Source: Pseudaestuariivita rosea (lineage in GTDB: Bacteria; Pseudomonadota; Alphaproteobacteria; Rhodobacterales; Rhodobacteraceae). Taken from it: a stretch of DNA of 64,000 nucleotides. The DNA lies in assembly GCF_017592335.1 (NCBI RefSeq), contig NZ_JACNMP010000006.1, positions 1 through 64,000 of the forward strand, read 5' to 3'. The notes below the pieces were generated by a model. The model made no database searches, was not told where the DNA came from, and saw nothing but the letters and a program-made list of their open reading frames with translations. This document shows, piece after piece, positions 47,674 to 55,950 of the stretch; position 1 is the stretch's first letter; each line of letters opens with the position of its first letter. The position numbers were made by a program, and so were the translations under genes.

Positions 47674-47766
47674 CCCCTCTACCCAAACGCTAGCGTGTCC
47701 CCTATAGTCCCTGTGGATAACAAGGGGCAAAGACCCCAGAGGCGGAAAATAATAAAGGTAGAGGGG
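47674..47766 (+). promoter_or_regulatory. nrdR leader: inverted repeat overlapping the ribosome-binding site, with DnaA box
   Basis: CCCCTCTACC (47674-47683) is perfectly complementary to GGTAGAGGGG (47757-47766). The right arm contains the AGAGGGGGA ribosome-binding site seven bases before the nrdR ATG. If the left arm is transcribed, the hairpin would mask it. Between the arms lie the palindrome ACGCTAGCGT (47687-47696) and, on the minus strand, the perfect DnaA box TTATCCACA (47712-47720). Confidence 0.5.
47712..47720 (-). promoter_or_regulatory. DnaA box
   Basis: The minus strand reads TTATCCACA, identical to the DnaA consensus. It lies 54 bases upstream of nrdR. DnaA is known to control ribonucleotide-reductase genes in Escherichia coli; here it could couple replication initiation to nrdR expression. 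Confidence 0.5.
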
Positions 47767-47773
47767 GACGCGC

Positions 47774-48244
47774 ATGCGCTGTCCGTTTTGCGGGAATATC
47801 GATACGCAGGTAAAAGACTCCAGACCAGCCGAGGATCACGTGGCCATTCGCAGGCGGCGGTTTTGCCCGGCCTGTGGCGGGCGGTTCACGACCTATGAAC
47901 GGGTTCAGTTGCGCGATCTGGTGGTGATCAAATCCAACGGACGGCGCGAGGATTTCGATCGCGACAAACTGGAACGGTCAATCCGCATCGCGCTGCAGAA
48001 ACGCCCCGTGGAACCGGAACGGATGGATCAGATGATTTCCGGCATCGTGCGGCGGTTGGAAAGCATGGGCGAAACCGACATTCCCAGCAAAACCATTGGT
48101 GAGATCGTGATGGAGGCACTGGCCCGTATCGATACCGTCGCATATGTGCGTTTTGCAAGTGTTTACAAGAACTTCCAGGCCGCAGATGATTTCGATAAAT
48201 TCGTATCCGAACTGCGCCCCGACGGTTTGACCGAAGACGAGTGA
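47774..48244 (+). CDS. nrdR: Transcriptional repressor NrdR
   Basis: 156 residues. Zinc ribbon [31 protein letters not shown] (1-45) with four cysteines, then the ATP-cone domain (about 49-139: [20 protein letters not shown]). NrdR senses ATP/dATP and represses ribonucleotide reductase genes. The stop overlaps the ribD GTG, giving the conserved nrdR-ribD pair. A complex leader is upstream. I see no clear NrdR box in the leader. Confidence 0.96.
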   Translation: MRCPFCGNIDTQVKDSRPAEDHVAIRRRRFCPACGGRFTTYERVQLRDLVVIKSNGRREDFDRDKLERSIRIALQKRPVEPERMDQMISGIVRRLESMGETDIPSKTIGEIVMEALARIDTVAYVRFASVYKNFQAADDFDKFVSELRPDGLTEDE

Positions 48245-49344
48245 CGGGCGCGGACGAACGCTTTTTATCGCTGGCGCTGGCCTTGGGTCGGCGCGGGCTG
48301 GGGCGATGCTGGCCCAATCCGGCGGTGGGATGCGTGATCGTCAAGGACGGCGTGATTGTGGGCCGCGGCACGACCGCGCCCGGCGGTCGACCCCATGCCG
48401 AGGTCATCGCGCTGGCTCAGGCCCGGGATCGGGCGCGAGGGGCCACGGCCTATGTCTCGCTTGAGCCCTGTTCGCATCAGGGTCAGACGCCCCCTTGCAC
48501 GCAGGCGCTGATCAAGGCCGGGATTGCGCGCGTGGTGGCCCCGCTGGACGATCAGGACCCGCGCGTGTCGGGCACCGGGTTTCAGCAGTTGCGGCAAGCC
48601 GGGATCACGGTGACGACGGGCCTTTGCGCCGATCAGGCCGCGCGCGATCATCAGGGTTTCTTTCTGAAAGCGACGGCTGGCCGCCCCATGGTGACGCTGA
48701 AACTGGCCACCAGTTTCGACGGCCGGATTGCGACAGCGACCGGTGAAAGCCAATGGATCACGGGGCCCGAGGCGCGCCGCCAGGTCCATGCGATGCGGGC
48801 TAGCCATGATGCTGTGATGGTCGGCGGCGGCACGGCCCGCGCGGATGATCCCAGCCTGACAGTGCGTGATCTGGGGATGCCGTGGCAGCCGGTGCGCATT
48901 GTGGTTTCACGCAAGCTGGACATCCCGCTGGACGGCAAACTGGCACAGACCGCGGGGCAGGTGCCTGTGTGGATCTGCCACGGATCAGATGCCGAACCCG
49001 AAACGCTGGCCCGTTGGGGCGACCTTGGCGCGCGGCTGCTGCCGTGCAGCTTAAGCGGTCGGCAGCTTGATCCGCAGTCGGTTTTGCAAACCCTTGGTGA
49101 GGCCGGTCTGACCCGCGTTTTCTGCGAAGGCGGCGGCGCGCTGGCCGCGTCGCTTCTGCAGGCCGATCTGGTCGATCAACTGGTGGGCTTCACCGCTGGT
49201 CTGGCCCTGGGGGCCGAGGGCCAGCCCGCCATCGGCGCCATGGGCGTCGATGCCTTGGACGACGCGCCACGGTTTTACCTGTCCGAGGTCCGGCGCGTGG
49301 GCGCGGATGTGTGTCACATCTGGCAGCGCCGCGCAGATGGCTGA
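48241..49344 (+). CDS. ribD: Bifunctional diaminohydroxyphosphoribosylaminopyrimidine deaminase / reductase
   Basis: 367 residues from a GTG at 48241 that overlaps the nrdR stop. The N-terminal deaminase domain has [12 protein letters not shown] (zinc His/Glu) and [13 protein letters not shown] (zinc cysteines). The C-terminal reductase domain (about 145-360) includes [20 protein letters not shown] and [13 protein letters not shown]. It catalyses two steps of riboflavin synthesis. The rest of the riboflavin genes do not follow; the operon ends here in repeat elements. Confidence 0.95.
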   Translation: MTGADERFLSLALALGRRGLGRCWPNPAVGCVIVKDGVIVGRGTTAPGGRPHAEVIALAQARDRARGATAYVSLEPCSHQGQTPPCTQALIKAGIARVVAPLDDQDPRVSGTGFQQLRQAGITVTTGLCADQAARDHQGFFLKATAGRPMVTLKLATSFDGRIATATGESQWITGPEARRQVHAMRASHDAVMVGGGTARADDPSLTVRDLGMPWQPVRIVVSRKLDIPLDGKLAQTAGQVPVWICHGSDAEPETLARWGDLGARLLPCSLSGRQLDPQSVLQTLGEAGLTRVFCEGGGALAASLLQADLVDQLVGFTAGLALGAEGQPAIGAMGVDALDDAPRFYLSEVRRVGADVCHIWQRRADG

Positions 49345-49351
49345 CCCAGAG

Positions 49352-49372
49352 GTCCCGGATCACGTCCGGGAC
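49352..49372 (-). repeat. Palindromic repeat B, copy 5 (inverted)
   Basis: TCCCGGATCACGTCCGGGAC, just after ribD, is the reverse complement of repeat B copy 4 including the loop variant. AGAGG precedes it as the complement of the CCTC tail seen elsewhere. Confidence 0.85.
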
Positions 49373-49435
49373 TGCGTGGCTTGTGGGTGCCGTCTGATGA
49401 CCTTAGGCCTGTTTTCGCTGAAGCATTGCACCCGT

Positions 49436-49489
49436 GAGTATTTGGGGAACAATAAAAATAATGCGCGCTTTATTGTTCCATAAATACTC
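49436..49489. terminator. Long hairpin of repeat family C (copy 3, without GC modules)
   Basis: Arms GAGTATTT-GG-GGAACAATAAA and TTTATTGTTCC-AT-AAATACTC, with a loop of about 14 bases. It lies between ribD and the converging secreted-protein gene. No GC-rich flanking modules of the kind seen at 14.1 and 38.9 kb are present. The rest of the 265-bp gap shows nothing. Confidence 0.65.
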
Positions 49490-49609
49490 AAAAATGTCAC
49501 TGAAACATGTTCTGTGTTATCCGGTTTTGTCGCGCGCTTGACAACGATAGCTGCCAAAAGCGATGGTTGCGTTCAGCATAAGCGTATCAGTTTATTGTCA
49601 TGAGTACGC

Positions 49610-50119
49610 TTAATATAGGCCACTTTCGCAAGTACCGGCGTAATGTGCGCCGCCAGCTTCTTCTTTTCCCAAAAGATAAAGTCGCACCTGTCCATCGGCA
49701 AAGACCTCAAGAACTTCTCGGTGGCGATCTGTCAGCCATTCCCACGAAAACAACCTGGCCCCGGGCTGGCCGCTGTCGACCTCATATATCTGGCCGAGTA
49801 CGTTAATATCATCGCCCATATGTCCAACATAGTGGCTGAGAATATTGCGCACATTTGGATATAATTCTGCGGATCCGGGTACAATGCTGTTCGTCAGTCC
49901 GACCATATCAGTGCCTTGCCATGATATATGTCCATCCAGTTCAGGAAGTGTTTTCAAAGCCAGAAAAAAATGCACCGGCTCAAAGCCCGACTTTTTTTCT
50001 TCGCCAGCAACAGCATGTGTAAATGTGCATGTCAAATAGTCGTGTTCATGCAGGTCGAATGTATCTGTTGATAGAATTGCCATTGAAAATATACCAATAA
50101 TTGATGTTGCGGTGATCAT
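49610..50119 (-). CDS. Secreted or membrane-anchored protein of unknown function
   Basis: 169 residues beginning with a hydrophobic stretch (ITATSIIGIFSMAIL) that may be a signal peptide. The mature part has CTFTHAVAGEEKKSG near 30-45, GHISWQGTDMVGLTNSIVPG in the centre and a single late Cys (AGTCESGLY). The CTFT...C arrangement recurs in the next gene downstream on this strand's upstream side (50336-50764), hinting at a common origin. DNA is AT-richer than average. No family recognised. Confidence 0.65.
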   Translation of the reverse strand: MITATSIIGIFSMAILSTDTFDLHEHDYLTCTFTHAVAGEEKKSGFEPVHFFLALKTLPELDGHISWQGTDMVGLTNSIVPGSAELYPNVRNILSHYVGHMGDDINVLGQIYEVDSGQPGARLFSWEWLTDRHREVLEVFADGQVRLYLLGKEEAGGAHYAGTCESGLY

Positions 50120-50335
50120 ATTATGCTACCTCAAAAAATCTTGCAGCGTTGAACCAAGGCAAAACTGACACCAGCGGTCGACTGCGTTTGGAATATGGCG
50201 CTTGCGGCATCATCTCGTCGATCGAGGGGCGCGGTTTTGGGGCGGCTTCAGGTGGTACTGGAATGCTGCGACAGGTGCCACAATTCTTAACGGGTAAAGA
50301 ATGGCGAACTGCATTCAGGTTAATAAACTGATGTA

Positions 50336-50764
50336 TCAGCTTATAGGCAGTGTAGATTTACTGCAATCGCCACGCAAAAACTGTCCGCTTGCAGGGCTAC
50401 CTTCGTATTGTATCGAATAAATAGCGCCACCAGAATAGAAGTGCGTCAGATGGGCGGCTGCGCCTTGTCGCAGTGGTATCAGGAATGAGCGTGCGATGCT
50501 GCGAGGACGATCCTGATCACGCATGACGATGGCTTCGTCCATTGATACCCCCCCATCGCGAAAGGCTCTGTTTTCCGCATCATTGTGCCAGAATATTATG
50601 TTGAGATTAACCCTGTGGCATTTCTGTCCCAAGGGACATCTTTCGGTAAATGTGCAAAGAAGCGGTTCAAAACCCTGTTGCAAAAGCTCTTCGCGCGTTG
50701 GACCCATTGCATTCGCTATAGAAAGTCCAAGCAGAAGGAAAAAGGCAGCTAAAATATGTCTCAA
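50336..50764 (-). CDS. Secreted cysteine-containing protein of unknown function
   Basis: 142 residues starting from a TTG at 50764, 3 bp after livF, with GGGGGG just upstream. The signal peptide MRHILAAFFLLLGLSIANA supports this start. The mature protein has LCTFTERCPLGQKCHR near 36-51, and GDCSKS at the end; four cysteines suggest disulfides. It seems to share the CTFT motif and terminal Cys with the gene at 49610. No function recognised. It probably shares the livF transcript. The 216-bp space to 50119 holds no other signal. Confidence 0.65.
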   Translation of the reverse strand: MRHILAAFFLLLGLSIANAMGPTREELLQQGFEPLLCTFTERCPLGQKCHRVNLNIIFWHNDAENRAFRDGGVSMDEAIVMRDQDRPRSIARSFLIPLRQGAAAHLTHFYSGGAIYSIQYEGSPASGQFLRGDCSKSTLPIS

Positions 50765-50766
50765 AT

Positions 50767-51483
50767 CTATCCCCCCAAAAAGCTCTTACGGACCTCTGGA
50801 TCGGCCAGCAGGTCTTTTCCGGTGCCGGTAAAGGCGTTGCGGCCCTGGACCAGGACATAGCCTTTATCCGCGATTTCAAGCGCCTGGCGGGCGTTTTGTT
50901 CGACCATCAGGATGCTGATGCCTGTGCGCGCGACCTCGATAATGCGGTCAAAGAGTTCGTCCATCACAATCGGACTGACGCCCGCGGTGGGTTCGTCCAG
51001 CATCAGCACAGTGGGCTGGGTCATCAGCGCGCGGCCCACGGCGACTTGTTGGCGCTGGCCGCCTGACAGTTCACCCGCCGCCTGATTGCGCTTTTCGCGC
51101 AGGATCGGGAACAGGGTATAGACCTGTTCCAGCGTATCACCGATATCGTCGCGGCGCAGAAAGGCGCCCATTTCCAGGTTTTCCTGAACACTCATCGAGG
51201 TGAAGATGTTGTTCGTCTGCGGCACGAAGCCCATCCCCTTGGCCACGCGGGCCTGGGGCGTCAGGCTGGTGATATCTTCGCCCGCCAGCCGCACCGCCCC
51301 GTCGTGCACGTTCAACATTCCGAAGACGGCTTTCATCGCTGTGGATTTGCCTGCGCCGTTGGGGCCGACGATCACGGCGATTTCGCCCTTTTCCACGGCA
51401 ATCGTGCAGCCATGCAAAATATCGGGCCCGCTGCCATAGCCGCCCGACATGGTGTCTCCGATCAGAAAGGGGTCAGTTGTCAA
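50767..51483 (-). CDS. livF: ABC transporter ATPase, LivF (branched-chain amino acid) type
   Basis: 238 residues. Walker A GPNGAGKST near residue 40, signature LSGGQRQQVAVGRALM near 139, Walker B PTVLMLDEPTAGVSP, and switch His replaced by the ILMVEQNAR motif typical of LivF. Such ATPases power uptake of branched-chain amino acids, urea or other amides. The neighbours upstream are the interposed exported protein, livG and a type-1 binding protein, but permease genes are absent. Confidence 0.9.
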   Translation of the reverse strand: MTTDPFLIGDTMSGGYGSGPDILHGCTIAVEKGEIAVIVGPNGAGKSTAMKAVFGMLNVHDGAVRLAGEDITSLTPQARVAKGMGFVPQTNNIFTSMSVQENLEMGAFLRRDDIGDTLEQVYTLFPILREKRNQAAGELSGGQRQQVAVGRALMTQPTVLMLDEPTAGVSPIVMDELFDRIIEVARTGISILMVEQNARQALEIADKGYVLVQGRNAFTGTGKDLLADPEVRKSFLGG

Positions 51484-52081
51484 GTTCGGTCAGCTCCATA
51501 AAGGTGCGGTTCAGCGACCGGTGTTCGACCGAATACTCCTGACCGATGGCAAAGGTCATAGCCTGCACGGTGTGGCTGTCGCTGACCAGCACGCTGTTGG
51601 CCATCACAATCGGCAGGCCGTTCAGGCGCACCTTGTAGACGATCTGTTCGCCGCTCTGACCGCTTAACTCGACCGGAGTGACCTCAAGCACCTCGATCTG
51701 ACTGACCGGAACGCCCGAGGCCGCCGCGGCATTCTGCAAAACCGCATCGCGCATGAATTCCAGCGACATACCGTCATTGGCGCCCAGGGCTTCGACGATG
51801 AACTGACCATAGTGGCGGTCGTCATAGCGGTATTGCGCGATGATATCGGCATTCGGCGGCTGGCCGGAAACCCAGATGTCGGGATCGCCGCAGAACGACA
51901 AAATCGGGTGCAGCGTCTGGCAGTCACTATCGGCGGCCTCGACATAGGCCCAGGTGCCGTCGCTGTTCAGCTCGACCTTTTTGCCGTCAACAACGGCCGT
52001 GCCGACGATATCGGCCAGGGCCGCGGTACCAAGCGTCAGGGTCAGGCCCAGTGCGGCAATCAGTTTTTGGTTTAACATCAT
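51473..52081 (-). CDS. Exported protein of unknown function between livG and livF
   Basis: 202 residues from the ATG at 52081 (AGGAG eight bases upstream). Signal peptide about 1-23 (MMLNQKLIAALGLTLTLGTAALA). The mature part begins DIVGTAVVDGKKVELNSDGT, a short beta motif seen in small periplasmic proteins, then contains two cysteines (DSDCQTLHPILSFCGDP) and a C-terminal domain with IVYKVRLNGLPIVMANSVLV. The end overlaps livF by 11 bases, so it belongs to the operon. It may modify or aid the binding protein; no family recognised. Confidence 0.75.
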   Translation of the reverse strand: MMLNQKLIAALGLTLTLGTAALADIVGTAVVDGKKVELNSDGTWAYVEAADSDCQTLHPILSFCGDPDIWVSGQPPNADIIAQYRYDDRHYGQFIVEALGANDGMSLEFMRDAVLQNAAAASGVPVSQIEVLEVTPVELSGQSGEQIVYKVRLNGLPIVMANSVLVSDSHTVQAMTFAIGQEYSVEHRSLNRTFMELTELDN

Positions 52082-52115
52082 GTCAAAAGCTCCTGAAATT
52101 GATAACAAATGAACG

Positions 52116-52907
52116 TCAGGCCTCTGCCGCGGCGTCTTGCGTTTTATTCTTCAGCCCGGTCCCCAGATAGGCCTCGATCACCTGTTCGTTTTGCATGATG
52201 GTGTCGGCGCTGCCCTGGGCCAGGACCTTGCCTTCGGCCATGACGATGACAGGGTCACAAAGGCGGGCGATGAAATCCATGTCGTGTTCGATCAGGCAGA
52301 AGGTATAGCCGCGTTCCTTGTTCAGCCGGACAATCGCGTCGCCGATCGTGTTCAGCAGCGTGCGGTTCACGCCTGCGCCGACCTCATCCAGAAAGACGAC
52401 TTTGGCATCGACCATCATCGTGCGGCCCAGTTCCAGCAGTTTTTTCTGGCCGCCGGACAGGTTGCCTGCCTTTTCATGGGTCAGGTGGTCGATGGTCAGA
52501 AACTCAAGCACCTCATCAGCCTTGGCGCGCAGCGCGCGTTCTTCGTCTGCGATGCGTTTGCGGCCAAACCATGTGTTCCACAGCGCCTCGCCCGATTGAC
52601 CGCCGGGGACCATCATCAGGTTTTCCTGCACGGTCATGCTGCTGAATTCATGGGCGATCTGGAAGGTGCGCAGAAGGCCCTTGTGGAACAGTTCATGCGG
52701 GGGCAGGCCGGTGATATCTTCGCCATCCATCGTGACACGGCCCGAGGTCGGTTCAAGAACGCCCGCGATCACATTGAAAAGTGTGGATTTTCCCGCGCCA
52801 TTAGGCCCGATCAACCCGGTGATTGATCCTGTCCTGATCTCAATTGACGCGCCATCAACAGCGCGAAAAGCGCCAAAATGCTTGTGAACGTCCTGGGCGA
52901 CGATCAT
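52116..52907 (-). CDS. livG: ABC transporter ATPase, LivG type
   Basis: 263 residues. Walker A GPNGAGKSTLFNVIAG near 34, signature LSGGQKKLLELGRTMM near 150, Walker B VVFLDEVGAGVN, and the LivG-type FCLIEHDMDFI. The Walker B ends E-V-G-A-G-V-N where most relatives have EP(A/T)AG(V/L)N. It pairs with livF. AAGGA precedes the ATG. Confidence 0.9.
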   Translation of the reverse strand: MIVAQDVHKHFGAFRAVDGASIEIRTGSITGLIGPNGAGKSTLFNVIAGVLEPTSGRVTMDGEDITGLPPHELFHKGLLRTFQIAHEFSSMTVQENLMMVPGGQSGEALWNTWFGRKRIADEERALRAKADEVLEFLTIDHLTHEKAGNLSGGQKKLLELGRTMMVDAKVVFLDEVGAGVNRTLLNTIGDAIVRLNKERGYTFCLIEHDMDFIARLCDPVIVMAEGKVLAQGSADTIMQNEQVIEAYLGTGLKNKTQDAAAEA

Positions 52908-52985
52908 CGTTAATTCCTTACCGCGCTTGTCGATGCGCTTTTGTTGTTGGGGGGCAGCGCGGCTGGCGCACTGCCCGATCCGGTA

Positions 52986-54173
52986 TCAGCGATACTGCGC
53001 TGTTGTGATTTCGCCGCCTTCTATGACGATTTCACGATAGTTGCCAGCCGATTCACCGGGGCCGATCAGTTCAACCGCCGTGGCGCCGACATAGTCAATT
53101 TCGCCGCCATCAGCCAGGATTTGCAGGGCTTTGCCCAACTCGCCCGGGAAGATCTGTTCGCCGGGGGCGTTGGCGACATCCATGACGTGGTCCTTATAGT
53201 CATTGGGGTCCGAGGACCCGGCCGCCTGCATCGCCAGCATCAGCAGGGCCGCCGCGTCGTAGGATTCAGGCGTGAAGACTGATGTTGTGTCAAAAGCGTC
53301 GCCCGCCAGTTCGGCCAGCATCGCAGTGCCGGGGCTGTCGCTGCCCGGCAGCTGACCGGTTGACCCTTCGATTTCATCGCCAAAGTTCTGCTCAAGCGCT
53401 TCGCCGATCATGCCGTCGGGGAAGTGGAAGGTATCAAAGGCACCTGTATCCAGTGCGGCCCGCACAATACCAGACCCGCCCTGATCGACATAGCCTGCGA
53501 CGACCAGACGTTCGCCACCAGCGGATGCCAGGGCTGCGACTTCGGCGGTATAATCGGCCTTGCCGTCCTCATGTGCGGCACTGATGGTCACGATGCCACC
53601 GGCGGCCTCAAACGCGGCCTGAAAACTGTCGGCCAACCCCTTGCCATAGTCATTGTTGGTATAGGTCAGCGCGACTTCATTGATGCCCTGGTCGACCAGA
53701 ACCTGTGTCATAACCTCGCCCTGACGCGCGTCCGAGGGTGCTGTGCGGAAGAACAGGCCGTTGTCTTCGGCAGTTGACAGGGCGGGTGAGGTTGCCGATG
53801 GCGAAATCATAACGACGCCGTTCGGAACCGCGACATTGGCCAGGATCGCGCCGGTCACGCCGGAACAATCCGCCCCCATGATGCCGCTGACACCATCCGA
53901 CGTGATCAGACGTTCGGCAGCCGTGGTCGCAGCAGCAGCGTCAACGCAGGTCGAGTCTGCGCGCACGGGCGTCACGGTCGCACCCCCCAGAAGCAGGCCG
54001 GATTCAGTCACCTCGGCCATCGCCAGTTCGGCACCGGCGGCCATGGACGGGGTCAGCGATTCAATCGGGCCGGTAAAGCCCAGAATGACCCCCAGCTTGA
54101 CCTCTTGATCCTGAGCGGCGGCCATGGTCACGCTGGCCGCTGTCAGCGCAGTCGCCATAAGCAGTTTTTTCAT
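52986..54173 (-). CDS. ABC transporter substrate-binding protein, LivJ/K type
   Basis: 395 residues with signal peptide about 1-21 (MKKLLMATALTAASVTMAAA). Type-1 periplasmic-binding fold: VKLGVILGFTGPIESLTPSM, GVSGIMGADCSGVTGAILA, VMISPSATSPALST, and ALTYTNNDYGKGLADSFQAA. Ligand may be a branched-chain amino acid, amide or urea; not determinable. GGGAG upstream of ATG. First gene of the minus-strand operon to livF. Two Cys residues (about 75 and 103) may pair. Confidence 0.9.
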   Translation of the reverse strand: MKKLLMATALTAASVTMAAAQDQEVKLGVILGFTGPIESLTPSMAAGAELAMAEVTESGLLLGGATVTPVRADSTCVDAAAATTAAERLITSDGVSGIMGADCSGVTGAILANVAVPNGVVMISPSATSPALSTAEDNGLFFRTAPSDARQGEVMTQVLVDQGINEVALTYTNNDYGKGLADSFQAAFEAAGGIVTISAAHEDGKADYTAEVAALASAGGERLVVAGYVDQGGSGIVRAALDTGAFDTFHFPDGMIGEALEQNFGDEIEGSTGQLPGSDSPGTAMLAELAGDAFDTTSVFTPESYDAAALLMLAMQAAGSSDPNDYKDHVMDVANAPGEQIFPGELGKALQILADGGEIDYVGATAVELIGPGESAGNYREIVIEGGEITTAQYR

Positions 54174-54344
54174 ACGGTAATCTCCCTGTTCTTGGTCTTT
54201 AATTCAGCCGAACCCTATGCCGACCGAACGCGCTTGAAAAGAGAAACTATGTGGAATTGGTGGCTCACGTCCGCGTCAGGGGCATGGACAGACGCGATTT
54301 GGCGCATATCTGATCAAAGACACGGATCCTATGGAGGACAATCC

Positions 54345-55445
54345 ATGCGAAGATTTATTCTGGGTACGGTTTTTGCGCTGTTGGTGGCACCTGCACTGGC
54401 GTTAAGCAGCAGTCAGGGTGACCTTCAGGTGACCGAAATGGCCAGCGAACTGAACGCGCCCTGGGCTGTGGGGTTCCTGCCGGATGGCGGATTTCTGGTG
54501 ACCGAACGCGACGGGCGGCTGTGGCGCTATGACGGTCAGGGCAACCGGGTTCAGGTCGGTGGTCTGCCGGAAATCAGGGTTGAAGGGCAGGGCGGTCTGC
54601 TGGACGTGCTTGTGCCGCGCGATTTTGCGCAGACGCGGCAGATTTATCTGAGCTTTGCCAAACCTCAGGGTCGCCGCGAAGGCACTGCTGTGGCGGTGGG
54701 CACGCTGAACGCGGCCGGTGACCGACTGGAAAACACCCAAGTGATTTTTGAAATTGAGCCTGGGTCCCGCGGCGGCCGTCACTTCGGCAGCCGGTTGGTT
54801 GAGGCCACAGATGGTACGCTGTTCATCACCGTGGGCGACCGGGGCGACCGGCCCTCGTCTCAGGATCTTGGCAATCACAACGGGTCTGTCCTGCGGATCA
54901 ACCGCGATGGGTCGGTGCCTGCAGATAATCCCTTTGTCGGACAGGACGGCGCGCAGCCTGAAATCTGGTCCTATGGCCACCGCAACCCGCAAGGCGCGGC
55001 ACTGGACTTGCAGGGTAACCTTTGGGTCAACGAACACGGCGCCCGCGGCGGGGATGAGGTCAATCTGGTCCGCCGCGGTGCGAACTATGGCTGGCCGGTG
55101 ATTTCCTATGGGCGGCATTATTCCGGCCTGCCGATTGGTGAAGGACAGGCCAAGGAAGGCATGGAGCAACCCGCGCATTACTGGGACCCGTCCATCGCGC
55201 CGTCGGGCATGATGGTCTATTCCGGGCGGCTCTGGCCCGAATGGCGGGGTAATATTTTCGTGGGGGCATTGAAGTTCAGCTATATCAGCCGGCTTGACGG
55301 CGATAATGTACGTGAGGTCGAACAGATCGAAGGTGACGAAACCGCCCGCGTCCGCGACGTGCGCGAGGCGCCCGATGGGTCGATCTGGTTTATCTCGGTC
55401 GGCAACAGCGCGATCTATCGGTTGACGCCTGCGGAACAGTCGTGA
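54345..55445 (+). CDS. PQQ-dependent sugar (aldose) dehydrogenase, exported
   Basis: 366 residues from the ATG at 54345 with GGAGGA seven bases upstream; an in-frame extension of 80 codons lacks one. Signal peptide about 1-18 (MRRFILGTVFALLVAPALAL). The beta-propeller of glucose/sorbosone dehydrogenases is shown by LNAPWAVGFLPDGGFLVTER, GGRHFGSRLVEATDGTLFI, GHRNPQGAALD and NEHGARGGDEVNLVRRGANY. It oxidises aldoses with PQQ in the periplasm, as with YliI. It is divergent from the binding-protein operon. Confidence 0.92.
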   Translation: MRRFILGTVFALLVAPALALSSSQGDLQVTEMASELNAPWAVGFLPDGGFLVTERDGRLWRYDGQGNRVQVGGLPEIRVEGQGGLLDVLVPRDFAQTRQIYLSFAKPQGRREGTAVAVGTLNAAGDRLENTQVIFEIEPGSRGGRHFGSRLVEATDGTLFITVGDRGDRPSSQDLGNHNGSVLRINRDGSVPADNPFVGQDGAQPEIWSYGHRNPQGAALDLQGNLWVNEHGARGGDEVNLVRRGANYGWPVISYGRHYSGLPIGEGQAKEGMEQPAHYWDPSIAPSGMMVYSGRLWPEWRGNIFVGALKFSYISRLDGDNVREVEQIEGDETARVRDVREAPDGSIWFISVGNSAIYRLTPAEQS

Positions 55446-55503
55446 CAAACGCCCCTGGCCCCGCGCGGCCTTTTGCCGGGCAGGGGTCTGGGTCTGTTCT
55501 GAT

Positions 55504-55685
55504 TAAGAAAGGTGGCGCCACCCTGTTGGGTCGGTCTGCCGGAAAGGGGTCGCAACGCCCCCACCTTTTGATCTCATGCATGATTTTGCAGGTGGCTTGC
55601 GCTTTGGGGCTTTAATCCAAAGGGCAAGTTCCGAAAAACCATTATGTCCGACGTCGTGGGATGGGGTTTTACGCGAGAGAGGCTA
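55504..55685 (+). repeat. Dispersed repeat E, copy 2
   Basis: Aligned with the reverse complement of 134-321. The palindrome GGTGGCGCCACC is at 55511-55522. See the first copy. It lies 58 bp after the sugar dehydrogenase. The 505-bp gap 55446-55950 contains this repeat, the hairpin at 55718 and a GC-rich segment, and no gene that I can support. Confidence 0.7.
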
Positions 55686-55717
55686 ACGTCTGCTTATAGT
55701 GGCGTACGGTGGGGTTT

Positions 55718-55890
55718 GAGTATTTGTGGAACAATAAAGTGCTGGCATGTGCTTTATTGTTCCCAAAATACTCCGGGGGGTGAGGGCCGTCTTGGAAACG
55801 CTCTGGGAGAGCGTTTCAGGCCCGAACGGGCGGAGCCCAGAAAGGCGCGGGGGCAGCGCCCCCAAACAGCACGGAGCGCAACGAAACTGT
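55718..55890 (+). repeat. Repeat C, copy 4: long hairpin plus GC-rich module
   Basis: Hairpin arms GAGTATTTGTGGAACAATAA (55718-55737) and TTATTGTTCCCAAAATACTC (55754-55773), then AACGCTCTGGGAGAGCGTTT (55798-55817) and GCGCGGGGGCAGCGCCCCC (55837-55855), similar to the right module at 39093-39112. It lies upstream of the GPH transporter gene. Confidence 0.75.
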
Positions 55891-55950
55891 TGATATCGTC
55901 TTACCTTCGTTTATCCCGGTTTTCAGATTGACCTGCGGGAGGTTTGGTTC

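Noticed and set aside
54105-54344. In-frame upstream extension of the sugar dehydrogenase
   Set aside because: It lacks a ribosome-binding site and overlaps the divergent binding-protein gene; the start at 54345 has a GGAGGA and signal peptide.
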